Below the pieces are notes generated by a model. It did not search any database. It was not told the origin of the DNA and worked only from the letters and a program-made list of their open reading frames with translations. This document shows, one piece after another, positions 15,627 through 26,556 of a stretch of DNA of 64,000 nucleotides. The stretch is from Lentisalinibacter sp964427415 (GTDB taxonomy: Bacteria > Pseudomonadota > Gammaproteobacteria > Steroidobacterales > Woeseiaceae). Positions within the stretch are counted from its first letter, which is position 1. Each line of letters starts with the position of its first letter. Both the position numbers and the translations under genes were made by a program. Where the stretch lies: positions 1 through 64,000 of the forward strand of contig CAYRUH010000015.1 in the NCBI GenBank assembly GCA_964427415.1, read 5' to 3'.

Positions 15627-16973
15627 TCAGAAGACCCCGTCGAGGCTGCGCCAGGGCGGCGCCGGCTCGGCCTGATACTCGTATTGCGGGACGGCCGATT
15701 TCTCGGCGGCGACGGCAGCGGGGCAGCTGTTGGTCAACAGCACGTCCAGCGCGGCCTGCAGCGACGGATCGTCCGGATCGCCGATCGGGAAGCGGATGTC
15801 GTCCGCTGCCGGGCAGTCGGCAGGCAGGCCATCGAAAAAGCCCCCCTCATCCAGCGCGTTGACCGTCTCGAAGGCGACCGGCCGCAGGATCAGGTCGCAC
15901 TCGTCCAGCACCTCGCCGGTCTGGCCTACCGGCTTGCCGAAAGTATCCGCGCCGACGATGCTCACCTGTATATGCGGCGCCATGCCGTTGATCACCAGCT
16001 CACTCGCGGAGGCCGTCGCCCCGGTGGCGATGAACACGATGCGAGAGAGGACCGGCGCGGCATCGACAAACTCGAAAAACTCCTCGTCGTTCCGCGCTGC
16101 ATTGGCGGCATTGAACAGCGTGCGCGAAAACACCTCGCCCGGTGCCGCTCCCCAACCCAGGTAGTCGCCGAGCAATTCGGCGGTACGCACCAGCCCGCCG
16201 CCATTGTAGCGCAGGTCGATGACGAGATCCGTGACGCCGGCGTTCTCGAACGCCTGGAACGCCTGATCCAGGGGCCCGCCGGCGCCCTCGGCAGTGCTGA
16301 TGAACTGGGACATCTCCAGGTAGCCCGCCCGGATGAAGTTCGTCTCGATGATACGATTCTGAGGCACCGGATCGATCGTCACCACGTCCTTGCTGACGCT
16401 CACCTCGAACTCGCTGCCATCCAGTTCGCGAATGCGGAAAAACCGGGTTACCCCGACCTCCGAGGGCCCGAAGGCTTCGTTGATGCCCTCGGCCGCCTGG
16501 ATCTCCGCGATGGTGCGTCCATCGATCTCCAGTATCCGCTGGCCGCGCTCGAAACCGGCCAGGGCCGCCGGGCTGTCGGCAAAGACCCGGGTGAAACGCA
16601 GATCGTTCTCCGCTTCGAAGCGGCTCGAAAAACCGAAGCCTGCAAACTGGCCTTCCCCGAAGAACTGGGCGTCCTCGGTTGCGGAGCCGATAAAGCTGAA
16701 GCGGTCGACACCGTTGGGACTGAATGACCTCAGCTCGGCGAGCAGCGCCTCAGGCGTGGCGAAGTCCGCGATGTCGATGTCGGCCGGCAGCCGGTCTGCC
16801 CAGAGGTAGACATCGCGCATCCGCGCCAGCACGAATTCCTTGATCGCGGTCTCGCCGCAGTCGGCCGTCCCGGTATCCGGCGGCGGCGCGGCGGTACCGC
16901 CGCCGCCCCCGCCACAGGCCGCCGCCGCAAGCGCCGTGGCAATGATGATCCCGACCGTTTCGATTCTCTTCAT
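15627..16973 (-). CDS. S41-family (C-terminal processing-like) peptidase lipoprotein with PDZ domain
   Basis: This is a predicted envelope serine protease of 448 aa. It has a lipoprotein signal ending in AAAAC followed by a glycine run (GGGGGG) and an acidic linker. A helical N-terminal domain (to about 140) is followed by a PDZ-like segment (about 150-215, FERGQRILEIDGRTI) and the S41 core with DLRYNGGGLV and the catalytic Ser in ATASASELV; GKPVGQ lies downstream. The last cysteine-bearing segments (DECDLILRP, DGLPADCP) suggest disulfides outside the cytoplasm. The start at 16973 gives the clean signal; the frame runs to 17024 without one. An S41 peptidase of this sort often acts on periplasmic or cell-wall proteins; no partner is evident. 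Confidence 0.82.
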   Translation of the reverse strand: MKRIETVGIIIATALAAAACGGGGGGTAAPPPDTGTADCGETAIKEFVLARMRDVYLWADRLPADIDIADFATPEALLAELRSFSPNGVDRFSFIGSATEDAQFFGEGQFAGFGFSSRFEAENDLRFTRVFADSPAALAGFERGQRILEIDGRTIAEIQAAEGINEAFGPSEVGVTRFFRIRELDGSEFEVSVSKDVVTIDPVPQNRIIETNFIRAGYLEMSQFISTAEGAGGPLDQAFQAFENAGVTDLVIDLRYNGGGLVRTAELLGDYLGWGAAPGEVFSRTLFNAANAARNDEEFFEFVDAAPVLSRIVFIATGATASASELVINGMAPHIQVSIVGADTFGKPVGQTGEVLDECDLILRPVAFETVNALDEGGFFDGLPADCPAADDIRFPIGDPDDPSLQAALDVLLTNSCPAAVAAEKSAVPQYEYQAEPAPPWRSLDGVF

Positions 16974-17055
16974 CCCTGTCGCCTCTCTCGTCCTCATGGG
17001 GCGTCGGACCCTGATCGTGCCCAATCTATCCCCGCCGGCACCGTTTTTCGAGGCC

Positions 17056-17556
17056 TCAGGCTCTGGCCCCGATGTCGAAGTCCTCCACGGTGAGGCGCCG
17101 GCCGCCGTCCTCGAAGGCCTGCCAGAGTTCGGCGAGGCGGCGTCCGTCCACCGGGTGGACGAGATCGGGGGCCAGTTCGGCCAGCGGCCCGAGCACGAAG
17201 TCGTACTTGAGGACGTCGTCCCGGGGCAGCGCCACGGGCGGGCCCTCGGTTACGAGATCGTCGTAGAGCAGCAGATCCAGATCCAGCGTCCTCGGCCCGT
17301 AGCGCTTCCCGTTCCGCTCCCTCCCCGCCAGGCGGTGAATCTCCTCCAGCTCGTCGACCACCTGCTCCGGACGGCATGCCGTGTCGAAGGCGGCGACCAG
17401 ATTGAGGAAGTCCTCGCCGGCGAACCCCACCGGCGGGTTGCGATACACGGAGGAGACTTCGAGACCGCCGAAGCGCCGCTGCAGCTCTCCGCAGGCGAGC
17501 CGCAGGTTTTCCTCCGGCCGTATGTTGCTGCCGATGCCGACGAATACCCGGGCCAT
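17056..17556 (-). CDS. folK: 6-hydroxymethyl-7,8-dihydropterin pyrophosphokinase (HPPK)
   Basis: This enzyme transfers pyrophosphate from ATP to 6-hydroxymethyl-dihydropterin in folate synthesis. The 166-aa product starts MARVFVGIGSN, the usual N-terminal strand, then VSSVYRNPPVG and the metal-binding signature YGPRTLDLDLLLYDD with two Asp. The frame is open to 17577, but that would overlap folB; the ATG at 17556 lies 2 bases past the folB stop (17558) and fits the family. It forms an operon with folB upstream. Confidence 0.93.
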   Translation of the reverse strand: MARVFVGIGSNIRPEENLRLACGELQRRFGGLEVSSVYRNPPVGFAGEDFLNLVAAFDTACRPEQVVDELEEIHRLAGRERNGKRYGPRTLDLDLLLYDDLVTEGPPVALPRDDVLKYDFVLGPLAELAPDLVHPVDGRRLAELWQAFEDGGRRLTVEDFDIGARA

Positions 17557-17557
17557 T

Positions 17558-17917
17558 TCAGTCGGGCCTCTTGCCACGCTCGATACGCACGCCCACGTCC
17601 CGGGAGCCCCGGATCGCGCCGGGCTTGTTCACGGTCACCCGGACCCAGGGCACCTCGAATTCGCCCAACACGATCCCGGCGATACGCTCGGCCATGGTCT
17701 CGACGAGCTGGAATTCCGACTCCTCGACGAAGGCGATGAGCCGCTTCGCCACTCTCTTGTAATTGAGCGTGTCGTCGATGCTGTCCGTCGCCGCCGCCCT
17801 GGCGATGTCGGCGGCCATCTCCAGGTCGATGCTGACGGTCTGGCGGATGCGACGCTCCCAGTCCCAGATGCCCACCACGGTGTCGATGCGCAGATCGCGC
17901 AGAAAGATGATATCCAT
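17558..17917 (-). CDS. folB: Dihydroneopterin aldolase
   Basis: This enzyme converts dihydroneopterin to 6-hydroxymethyl-dihydropterin and glycolaldehyde (and can epimerise), the step directly before FolK. The 119-aa protein has the family opening DIIFLRDLRIDTVVGIWDWERR, the LNYKRVAKRL segment, and VETMAERIAGIVL with the catalytic region. A perfect GGAGG site lies 5 bases before the ATG at 17917. It lies 11 bases downstream of tsaD and immediately upstream of folK, so tsaD-folB-folK probably forms one transcript. Confidence 0.93.
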   Translation of the reverse strand: MDIIFLRDLRIDTVVGIWDWERRIRQTVSIDLEMAADIARAAATDSIDDTLNYKRVAKRLIAFVEESEFQLVETMAERIAGIVLGEFEVPWVRVTVNKPGAIRGSRDVGVRIERGKRPD

Positions 17918-17928
17918 GAATCCTCCGC

Positions 17929-18957
17929 TCAGGCGGCCACTGCCGGCAGTTCCTCCAGCGACCAGCGTGCCCGCGCCAGAATGCGGGGCTCGTCACTGGA
18001 ATGAGTCAGCCGGAGCGCACCGGCCAGCGCGATCATCGCGCCGTTGTCGGTGCAGAACACCGGCCGCGGGAAATACACGCGGCCGCCGCGGGCGCTGACG
18101 TCTGCCACCAGCGATTCGCGCAGCCGTCGATTGGCGCCCACGCCGCCCGCCACCACCAGGCGACCACGCCCGGCGGCCTCGAGCGCCCGGCGGCATTTGA
18201 TGACGAGAGTCTCCACGACCGCCGCCTCGAACGAGGCGGCCACGTCGGCGCGGGCGCGCTCGTCCCACGAGCCTGCCTCGCGCAACCGCCGGGCCTCGAC
18301 CAGCACGGCCGTCTTCAGGCCCGAGAAGCTGAAATCCAGCCCCGGCCGCCGCGTGAGCGGACGGGGGAAACCGAAGGCTGCCGGATCCCCCCGCTCCGCC
18401 AGTGCAGCGAGCGCGGGACCTCCCGGATAGCCGAGCTCCAGCAGTTTGGCAGTCTTGTCGAATGCTTCCCCGGCCGCATCGTCCAGGGTGGTGCCGAGCA
18501 CCGTATAGCGGCCGATCCCGGCCACGTCCACCAGCAGGGTATGGCCGCCGGAGACCAGCAGCGCGACGAAGGGGAACTCCGGCGGCTCCGCCTCCAGCAG
18601 CGGCGCCAGCAGGTGGGCCTCCATGTGGTGAACGGGAACGGCGGGCAGGCCGGCCGCCGCGGCGTAGCTGGCGGCGAAGGTCGCCCCCACCATCAGCGCG
18701 CCGATGAGGCCGGGGCCGGCGGTGTAGGCGAGCCCGTCCAGATCGCTGGCTTCCATGCCCGCGTTGGCCATCACTTCCTGGACCAGCGGTACCAGGCGCC
18801 TGGAGTGGTCCCGGGAAGCCAGCTCCGGCACTACGCCGCCGTAGCGCGCATGCAGATCCACCTGGCTGTGCAGACGGTGCTCCAGGAGTCCGGCCTCGGT
18901 GTCGTACAGGGCCACCCCGGTCTCGTCGCAGCTCGTTTCGATGCCCAGTACCAGCAT
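17929..18957 (-). CDS. tsaD: tRNA N6-threonylcarbamoyladenosine transferase TsaD
   Basis: This is the catalytic ASKHA-fold subunit that, with TsaB/TsaE, places threonylcarbamoyl on A37 of ANN-decoding tRNAs. At 342 aa it is full length. The start MLVLGIETSCDETGVAL is the family N-terminus. The metal-binding HHMEAHLLAP (two His) and the SGGHTLLV phosphate loop follow, and the C-terminal FCTDNGAMIALAG block is intact. The frame reaches 19002, but the ATG at 18957 is the conserved start. It is divergent from rpsU, the classic arrangement around the macromolecular-synthesis operon. Confidence 0.95.
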   Translation of the reverse strand: MLVLGIETSCDETGVALYDTEAGLLEHRLHSQVDLHARYGGVVPELASRDHSRRLVPLVQEVMANAGMEASDLDGLAYTAGPGLIGALMVGATFAASYAAAAGLPAVPVHHMEAHLLAPLLEAEPPEFPFVALLVSGGHTLLVDVAGIGRYTVLGTTLDDAAGEAFDKTAKLLELGYPGGPALAALAERGDPAAFGFPRPLTRRPGLDFSFSGLKTAVLVEARRLREAGSWDERARADVAASFEAAVVETLVIKCRRALEAAGRGRLVVAGGVGANRRLRESLVADVSARGGRVYFPRPVFCTDNGAMIALAGALRLTHSSDEPRILARARWSLEELPAVAA

Positions 18958-19053
18958 AGCGGGCGGATAATACCCCAGGGAAAGGACAAAAGGCTTTTGC
19001 ATTCGGCGGAAACCGACCGTAAACTTAGCGGTCTTTGTCCGCTGCGGCGGATT

Positions 19054-19088
19054 TGTCCAACCAATTGTCCAACCAATTGTCCAACAAT
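19054..19088. repeat. 12-bp tandem repeat in the tsaD-rpsU intergenic region
   Basis: TTGTCCAACCAA is present at 19054-19065 and 19066-19077 exactly and at 19078-19088 with one base deleted. It lies in the 191-bp region between the divergent starts, where both promoters must be. Whether it is a binding array or replication slippage is open. Confidence 0.7.
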
Positions 19089-19148
19089 GGGCGTCTGGCC
19101 AGCCTGATACCGTGCGGCCGGCTTGAGAGCAGACAGACCGGAAAACCT

Positions 19149-19364
19149 ATGCCGAGCGTAAAAGTCAGAGAGAACGAATACTTCGACGCCGCCCTGCGGC
19201 GTTTCAAGCGTGCCTGCGAGAAGGCGGGCGTGCTGACGGAACTGCGCCGCCGCGAGTTCTACGAGAAGCCCACCCAGGAGCGCAAGCGCAAGAAAGCGGC
19301 CGCCGTGAAGCGCCACCTGAAGCGGATCTCCCGGGAGCAGAATCGCCGCAAGCGGCTGTACTGA
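19149..19364 (+). CDS. rpsU: 30S ribosomal protein S21
   Basis: This is a small basic protein of the 30S platform that helps base-pair mRNA leaders with 16S rRNA. At 71 aa it is the standard length. The sequence MPSVKVRENEYFDAALRRFKR followed by CEKAGVL and a highly basic tail (RKRKKAAAVKRHLKR) is diagnostic. The frame is open upstream to 19035, but the ATG at 19149 is the conserved start. It is the first gene of rpsU-yqeY-dnaG-rpoD. Confidence 0.97.
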   Translation: MPSVKVRENEYFDAALRRFKRACEKAGVLTELRRREFYEKPTQERKRKKAAAVKRHLKRISREQNRRKRLY

Positions 19365-19418
19365 GCGGCACCATCCTGCCGGTCATTGCGCTAGCCCTCT
19401 CACCAGCCATCCCCCATC

Positions 19419-19865
19419 ATGGACCTGAAAGACCGCATCACGGCCGACATGAAGGCGGCCATGAAGACGGGTGACAAGGATCGCCTCGGGGTTATCCGCA
19501 TGACGCTCGCCGCCGTGAAGCAGCGGGAAGTGGACGAGCGCAAGGAACTCACCGACGCCGACGTGCTCGCCGTCATCGAGAAGATGGTCAAGCAGCGCCG
19601 GGAGTCGGTCACCCAGTACGAGGCCGGCGGCCGCACGGACCTCGCCGGGAAGGAGCAATTCGAGATCGGCGTGCTGTCGGAGTATCTGCCCGAGCCGCTT
19701 TCGGAGGACGACCTTGCGGCACTCATCGACGCCGCCATCGCCGCGACCGGTGCCGAGTCGCTGCGTGACATGGGCAAGGTCATGGCCCGGATCAAAGACC
19801 AAGCGCAGGGCCGGGCCGACATGGGCGCCGTGAGCGCGCAGGTCAAGGCGAGGCTTGCAGGCTGA
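19419..19865 (+). CDS. GatB/YqeY domain protein
   Basis: This 148-aa protein corresponds to the tail domain of the amidotransferase GatB as a free-standing unit (YqeY). A role in tRNA-dependent amidation or tRNA binding is assumed from that homology but not demonstrated. Typical features are the start LKDRITADMKAAMKTGDKDRL, the KMVKQRRES segment and the C-terminal GKVMARIKDQAQGRADM. It lies 54 bases after rpsU and before dnaG, the gammaproteobacterial order in which yqeY is inserted between rpsU and dnaG. Confidence 0.92.
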   Translation: MDLKDRITADMKAAMKTGDKDRLGVIRMTLAAVKQREVDERKELTDADVLAVIEKMVKQRRESVTQYEAGGRTDLAGKEQFEIGVLSEYLPEPLSEDDLAALIDAAIAATGAESLRDMGKVMARIKDQAQGRADMGAVSAQVKARLAG

Positions 19866-19953
19866 CCTGACCACCCGGTCTGCGCCATTCGCGTCCGTGC
19901 CGCCCGCCGGCTATCCTGTGCCTCGCACGCCGGTAGCTGCCGGTGAGGGCAAT

Positions 19954-21732
19954 ATGAGCGGCCGCATCCCCCAGGAATTTATCGACGACCTGATCGCCCG
20001 CGCGGACATCGCCGAGGTGCTGGGCACCCGCATCCAGCTGAAGAAGGCCGGCCGGGAGTACAAGGCGCTGTGCCCGTTCCACGGCGAGAAGACGCCGTCT
20101 TTCACGGTCAGCCCGGACAAGGGCTTCTACCACTGCTTCGGCTGCGGCGCGCACGGCACCGCCATCGGCTTCCTGATGGAGCACGACCACCTCGGTTTCG
20201 TGGAGGCCATCGAGGAGCTGGCGGGACTGATGGGACTGGAGGTGCCGCGGGAGGCGGAGTCCCGGCCCACGCGCAAGCTGGACCGACTGCTCGAGCTGAC
20301 CGCCGCCGTCGAGCAATGCTACGTCGACTGCCTGCGCGACAGCGACGAGGCGGTGGCTTACCTGAAGCAGCGCGGCATCGACGGCACCACGGCCAGGGCC
20401 TACCGTATCGGCTTCGCCCCGGCGGGCTGGGACCACGTGCTGAAGCGCTTCGGCACAGACGACGAAGCCGTCGAGCGGCTGCACGCCGCCGGCCTGGTGA
20501 TCCGGCGCGATAACGGCGGCTACTATGACCGCTTTCGCCATCGGGTCATGTTCCCCATCCGCGATTCGCGGGGACGCACCATCGGCTTCGGCGGGCGGGT
20601 GCTCGGTGACGAGGAGCCCAAATATCTGAACTCCCCCGAGACGGTGCTGTTCCACAAGGGCCGGGAACTCTACGGCCTCTACGAGGCGAAGAAGCGCCTG
20701 CGGGATATCCGACGCCTGGTGGTGGTGGAGGGCTACATGGACGTGATCGCCCTCGCCCGCCACGGCATCGGCTATGCCGTCGCCACGCTCGGCACGGCCA
20801 CCACCGCCGACCACCTCTCACGGATGTTCCGGTTGACCGAGGCCGTCTGTTTCTGCTTCGACGGCGACCGCGCCGGCCGCGCGGCCGCCTGGCGCGCTCT
20901 CGAGAACGCATTGCCCCAGGTGCGCGAAGGCCGCCAGATCTACTTCGCCTTCCTGCCCGAGGGCGAGGACCCGGATTCCCTCGTCTGCGAGCGCGGCGCC
21001 GACGCGTTCGAGGCGATACTGGGCCAGGGACTGCCGTTGTCGGACTTCCTGGTCGAGGAGCTGGCCGGGCAGGTCGATCTCGGCTCCGTGGACGGCCGGG
21101 CGCGGCTGGCCGAGCTCGCGCGTCCCCTGGTGGCGAAGATCCCGGTCGGCATCTACCGGGAACTGCTGCTCGAGCGGCTCGGCGAAACGGTGGGCCTGTC
21201 GGGACAGCGACTGGCGGGCATGATGGACGCTCCGGAGGAGAAGCCGGCCGCGCTGCGGCGAACCGCCCGGCCGCGGATGCAAGCCGGCCGACCCACCCTG
21301 GTGCGCCGCGCCATCACGCTGCTGCTGCACGACCCGTCTACGGCCTCGGCGGTGGATGTGGAACGGCTGACCGGGCTCAACCGCCCCGGCGCCGATCTGT
21401 TGGTGGAACTCCTTGAAACGCTGCAGGCCGAACCTCATATCACTACCGCAGTTATCCTGGAACGCTGGCGGCACCGACCTCACGGCGAGCATCTGGCGGC
21501 GCTGGCCGCCGCCGAGACACCCGGTCACGCGGACTTCGACGCGGCAGCCGAACTGGAGGGCTGTGTCCGCCAGCTGGTCCAGGCCGCCCGGCACGACCGA
21601 GTGGAACTCCTGCGGGAAAAGGGCCGTAGTGGCGAGCTCTCGGCCGAAGAGCGGGAAGAGCTGCGCCAGTTGCTTTCCCGACCGGCGCATCCGGCCTCCG
21701 ATGATGGAAATATCACGGAAAATTCAGTATAG
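19954..21732 (+). CDS. dnaG: DNA primase DnaG
   Basis: This enzyme synthesises RNA primers for the replication fork, acting with DnaB helicase. At 592 aa it is standard. The N-terminal zinc ribbon is CPFHGEKTPSF...YHCFGCGAHG (CHC2 type). The TOPRIM core has VVVEGYMDVIAL (catalytic Glu) and CFDGDRAGRAA (DxD-like acidic pair). The C-terminal helicase-binding helical region follows from about 430. The start at 19954 follows a TGAGGG site. The frame is open to 19855, but the sequence between lacks homology. The stop precedes the rpoD start by about 38 bases, consistent with co-transcription. Confidence 0.96.
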   Translation: MSGRIPQEFIDDLIARADIAEVLGTRIQLKKAGREYKALCPFHGEKTPSFTVSPDKGFYHCFGCGAHGTAIGFLMEHDHLGFVEAIEELAGLMGLEVPREAESRPTRKLDRLLELTAAVEQCYVDCLRDSDEAVAYLKQRGIDGTTARAYRIGFAPAGWDHVLKRFGTDDEAVERLHAAGLVIRRDNGGYYDRFRHRVMFPIRDSRGRTIGFGGRVLGDEEPKYLNSPETVLFHKGRELYGLYEAKKRLRDIRRLVVVEGYMDVIALARHGIGYAVATLGTATTADHLSRMFRLTEAVCFCFDGDRAGRAAAWRALENALPQVREGRQIYFAFLPEGEDPDSLVCERGADAFEAILGQGLPLSDFLVEELAGQVDLGSVDGRARLAELARPLVAKIPVGIYRELLLERLGETVGLSGQRLAGMMDAPEEKPAALRRTARPRMQAGRPTLVRRAITLLLHDPSTASAVDVERLTGLNRPGADLLVELLETLQAEPHITTAVILERWRHRPHGEHLAALAAAETPGHADFDAAAELEGCVRQLVQAARHDRVELLREKGRSGELSAEEREELRQLLSRPAHPASDDGNITENSV

Positions 21733-21770
21733 TTAGCGGTTTGCCCAACCCACGCACAGAGGTTCTGTTT

Positions 21771-23588
<1,818 letters not shown>

Positions 23589-23614
23589 TCCGGCGCCGCC
23601 AGCGATCGGAACCA

Positions 23615-23648
23615 GGGCGGCATCCGCGCGGATGCCGCCCTTTTTTTT
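23615..23648 (+). terminator. Strong intrinsic terminator after rpoD
   Basis: GGGCGGCATCC (23615-23625) and GGATGCCGCCC (23630-23640) form a perfect 11-bp stem with a GCGC loop, followed directly by eight Ts (23641-23648). It lies 27 bases after the rpoD stop and closes the rpsU-yqeY-dnaG-rpoD operon. Confidence 0.95.
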
Positions 23649-23694
23649 GATCGAAGGTTCTCACGGGCGCCGCGAAACGCCCCGGGGCCATCGG

Positions 23695-24615
23695 CTACCA
23701 GCGGAACTCCGCCACCAGCGGATAGTGATCGGAGCCGAGGTCGGGGCCGCTCCGCACCCGCACCGGCACCAGCCCGCCCCGGTAGACGCAGTGGTCGATG
23801 GGGATCCAGACCGGCAGCCAGCCGGCCGGGAAGGTGGCCGGGTAGCCCTGCCCGGCCGCGGCATTGGCCACGCCCGCCCGTGCCGTAAAGGCGCGGAAGC
23901 TCGGCGAGAACGGCGTGTCGTTGAAATCCCCGCAGACCAGCGTTGCGCCTTGCGCTTCCCGGACCAGCGCCGCCACGGCGGCGAGCTGGGCGTTGCGCTC
24001 GGCCGCGTGGCCTGCCGAAATGGGCGAGCGGGGATGGACACCCAGCACCCGCAGTCGCCGGCCGTCCGTATCCAGCACCGCATCCAGGACCGGGCTGTCG
24101 ATGCCGGCAGGGTGGATCACCCGGCCCGAGGCGATCGGATGGCGGCTCAGCAGGGCGATGCCCCAGGCGCCTTCCCGGGCCGCTTCCAGGCGATGGGGAT
24201 AGACCTCGGCCAGCGACGCGAGGCGTCGCGCGGCGGCCGGGGTGTACTCGGGCAGCACGACGACGTCGGCCCGCAGTTGACCGAGCCAGGCCTCGGCCGC
24301 ACCGAGGTCCGGATTGCGCCAGTCAAGGTTCAGGACCACCGCCGTGAAGTCAGTGGGAGAAGCTTCTGCCGCAGCGACGCGGGGCAACTGCTCCCGGGCC
24401 TGGAAGACGCAGACTGCCATGACCAGCGCAAAGACCAGCGCCGCCACCCGCTCACGGGCCGCCAGCGCCACAGCCAGGAGCAGCAGGCCGCCGACGGCGA
24501 TCTGCAGCGGGAAGTGCACCGGCAGGCCGAACACCCACCAGAGCGGCTCGGCGAGGGGCAGCACAAGCAGCGCCACGCTGCCTGCCGCCGCCGCTCTCAG
24601 CACGCCTCTAACCAT
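23695..24615 (-). CDS. Endonuclease/exonuclease/phosphatase-fold membrane protein
   Basis: This 306-aa protein has about three N-terminal hydrophobic segments (to about residue 75) followed by a metal-dependent EEP (DNase I-like) domain. Motifs visible are VVLNLDWRNPD, the metal-binding Glu in VVLPEYTPAA, GVHPRSP, the GDFNDTPFSPSFRAF core and the closing SDHYPLVAEF with the catalytic Asp-His pair. The domain probably faces the periplasm and may act on phosphoesters such as lipids or nucleic acids; the substrate is unknown. It is convergent with rpoD and followed upstream by yqcC, 22 bases away, with which it may share a transcript. Confidence 0.8.
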   Translation of the reverse strand: MVRGVLRAAAAGSVALLVLPLAEPLWWVFGLPVHFPLQIAVGGLLLLAVALAARERVAALVFALVMAVCVFQAREQLPRVAAAEASPTDFTAVVLNLDWRNPDLGAAEAWLGQLRADVVVLPEYTPAAARRLASLAEVYPHRLEAAREGAWGIALLSRHPIASGRVIHPAGIDSPVLDAVLDTDGRRLRVLGVHPRSPISAGHAAERNAQLAAVAALVREAQGATLVCGDFNDTPFSPSFRAFTARAGVANAAAGQGYPATFPAGWLPVWIPIDHCVYRGGLVPVRVRSGPDLGSDHYPLVAEFRW

Positions 24616-24636
24616 GCCGCCGGCTCATCGGTCGCC

Positions 24637-24993
24637 TCAATGCCTGGAGGTGCCGGCATCGGTCTCGCCCTCGGTGATCAACTCGTCGAAGCGCCGGATC
24701 AGCGACAGCAACTGACCGGTATCCCGCGGATCCTCGCGCAGGCACTCCTCGGCGTAGGCGTGGATGCCGCTCTCCGACGGCATCCCGGCACCGTCGGCAG
24801 CCAGTATTCGCTGCATGCGGGGCAGGAACAGCCATTGCAGCCACTGGTGGAACCGGAGTGTATCGAAACAGAAAGGCTGGTCGCTGCCCAGACGAGTGAG
24901 CGCCGGACGCTCTTCCTCCCAGAGTTCGATGCGCTTCATCTCCGCCTCGATCCCGTCGACGATTTCAGCCACTGCCTGCTGGAATCCGTCCAT
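24637..24993 (-). CDS. yqcC: YqcC family protein (DUF446)
   Basis: This is a small cytosolic alpha-helical protein of 118 aa, function unknown, often found next to tRNA-pseudouridine synthase TruC in gammaproteobacteria. Family residues are LWEEERP, PFCFDTLRFHQWLQWLFLPRM and a short acidic C-terminal helix. The start at 24993 (MDGFQQAVAEIVDG) fits the family; an upstream in-frame ATG at 25056 adds unrelated residues. Confidence 0.8.
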   Translation of the reverse strand: MDGFQQAVAEIVDGIEAEMKRIELWEEERPALTRLGSDQPFCFDTLRFHQWLQWLFLPRMQRILAADGAGMPSESGIHAYAEECLREDPRDTGQLLSLIRRFDELITEGETDAGTSRH

Positions 24994-25097
24994 CTTTCCA
25001 TTCTGGCATAACGGCAAGGCGTCGACGTGGCAGCGGTTCGCAGAACCGCTGGGCACGGGCTGGCAGTGGCCTTGATGACGAGACCGGACTTGGTGGC

Positions 25098-25103
25098 TAT
25101 ACT
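25098..25103 (+). promoter_or_regulatory. -10 element (TATACT) of the tRNA gene
   Basis: TATACT lies 13 bases before the mature tRNA 5' end. A TTGATG at 25072-25077 could be the -35, but the 20-base spacing is long, so only the -10 is called. Confidence 0.45.
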
Positions 25104-25115
25104 GGCCCGCCCGAC

Positions 25116-25192
<77 letters not shown>

Positions 25193-25217
25193 TCCATCCT
25201 CCCACGGCTGCCTGCCG

Positions 25218-26483
25218 TCAGCCGGTCGCCGGCCAGAGTAAGACCAGCGCCGTACCGAACAGGATCGACACACCCATCGTCGCCAGGGCATAGGCGGCCA
25301 GCCGCCGACCGCCGAGCACCGCCGCCGCGGCGATCTTGAATGCCAGGTTGGACAGGGTCGCGATCAGGATCGCCCGCCACGCTGCGTCGCCGGACAGCCG
25401 GCCCTGGGAGAACAGCTCCGCCGTCGACAGCGTCAGGGCATCCACGTCGGTCAGGCCGGAGATCACGGCAACGCCGTAGATCGCGCTGTCCTGGCCGAAC
25501 TCCTCGCGCACGGCCGTCACCAGCAGCAGGATGACGGCATACAGCACCCCGAATACAATGGCGGTGCGCATCTGGGCCGGGTTCTCGAGGTTCGGCGGCT
25601 GCATTTCGCTCGAGTCGATCAGCAGCAGCAAAGCGACGCAGAGTACGATCATGAAAGCCATCATCGCGGCCAGCGGCAGCGCGCCCTGCAGCAGGAGATC
25701 CGGCGCGACCGCCCCCAGTTCGATGCCCACGCGCACGTAGACGATGGTGGAGGCGATCAGCACCACCAGCGCGGCGGCGGGGGCGGCGGCCGGGTTGCCG
25801 GCACATTGGCGGGCATAGCTCACCGTCGTTGCCGTGCTCGAGACCAGGCCGCCGAGCACCCCGCCGGCCAGGGAACCGGCACGGACGCCGAGGACCCGAT
25901 AGGCCAGATAGGCGGCCAGGCTGATGCCGACGATGAGCGTGACCATCAACCAGAGCGTGAACGGGTTGAGCACGTCGTAAGGGCCAACGGTCTGGTTGGG
26001 CACCACCGGCAGTATTACCAGCGCGACGAGCACAAACTGGATCATGGCGGCGAATTCCCGTTCGCCGATGGCGCCGATCAGCCCGTGCAGCTTGGCCTTC
26101 CACTGCAGCAGCACGGCGGCCACCCCGGCCAGCGCCACTGCCGGCGCCTGGATGCCGCTGGTCAACATCGCGCCCACGCCGAACATGAGCAGGCCGGCGA
26201 TCTCGGTCGTCAGACCGACATAGCCCGCACTGCTATCCTGCCCGCGCACGCGGAGTACATTGGCGAGGACGAACAGGGTGGTGATGCCGAGCAGGCCGGC
26301 GGCGATCATCCAGCCGCCGTAGTCCTTGGCCAGAATCCCGCAGACGGCACCCAACAGGGTGATGAGCGCGAAGGTGCGCACGCCGGCGATGCGGCGGTGT
26401 TCCTCGTCGCGCTCGCGCTGGCTGCCGACCAGCAGACCCAGACCGAGCGCGATAGCCAGCGGTTCGAAAATACCGAAATCCAT
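25218..26483 (-). CDS. MgtC/SapB-DUF4010 integral membrane protein
   Basis: This is a polytopic inner-membrane protein of 421 aa with about 12 hydrophobic segments. The N-terminal MgtC/SapB-like half shows LAIALGLGLLVGSQRERD and AGVRTFALITLLGAV. The C-terminal half is DUF4010, with GGLVSSTATTVSYARQ and VISGLTDVDALTLSTAELF. MgtC proteins modulate Mg2+ homeostasis or ATP synthase in pathogens, but members of this fused type are uncharacterised. The frame extends to 26549, yet the ATG at 26483 starts the first helix. It follows the SLC13 permease gene on the same strand by 73 bases. Confidence 0.85.
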   Translation of the reverse strand: MDFGIFEPLAIALGLGLLVGSQRERDEEHRRIAGVRTFALITLLGAVCGILAKDYGGWMIAAGLLGITTLFVLANVLRVRGQDSSAGYVGLTTEIAGLLMFGVGAMLTSGIQAPAVALAGVAAVLLQWKAKLHGLIGAIGEREFAAMIQFVLVALVILPVVPNQTVGPYDVLNPFTLWLMVTLIVGISLAAYLAYRVLGVRAGSLAGGVLGGLVSSTATTVSYARQCAGNPAAAPAAALVVLIASTIVYVRVGIELGAVAPDLLLQGALPLAAMMAFMIVLCVALLLLIDSSEMQPPNLENPAQMRTAIVFGVLYAVILLLVTAVREEFGQDSAIYGVAVISGLTDVDALTLSTAELFSQGRLSGDAAWRAILIATLSNLAFKIAAAAVLGGRRLAAYALATMGVSILFGTALVLLWPATG

Positions 26484-26556
26484 GAATCTATCGCCTGTCT
26501 GCCGTGTTCGAGAGTAACCCAGGCTCCCGGCGGCGGCGAGCCGGGACATGCCGCAG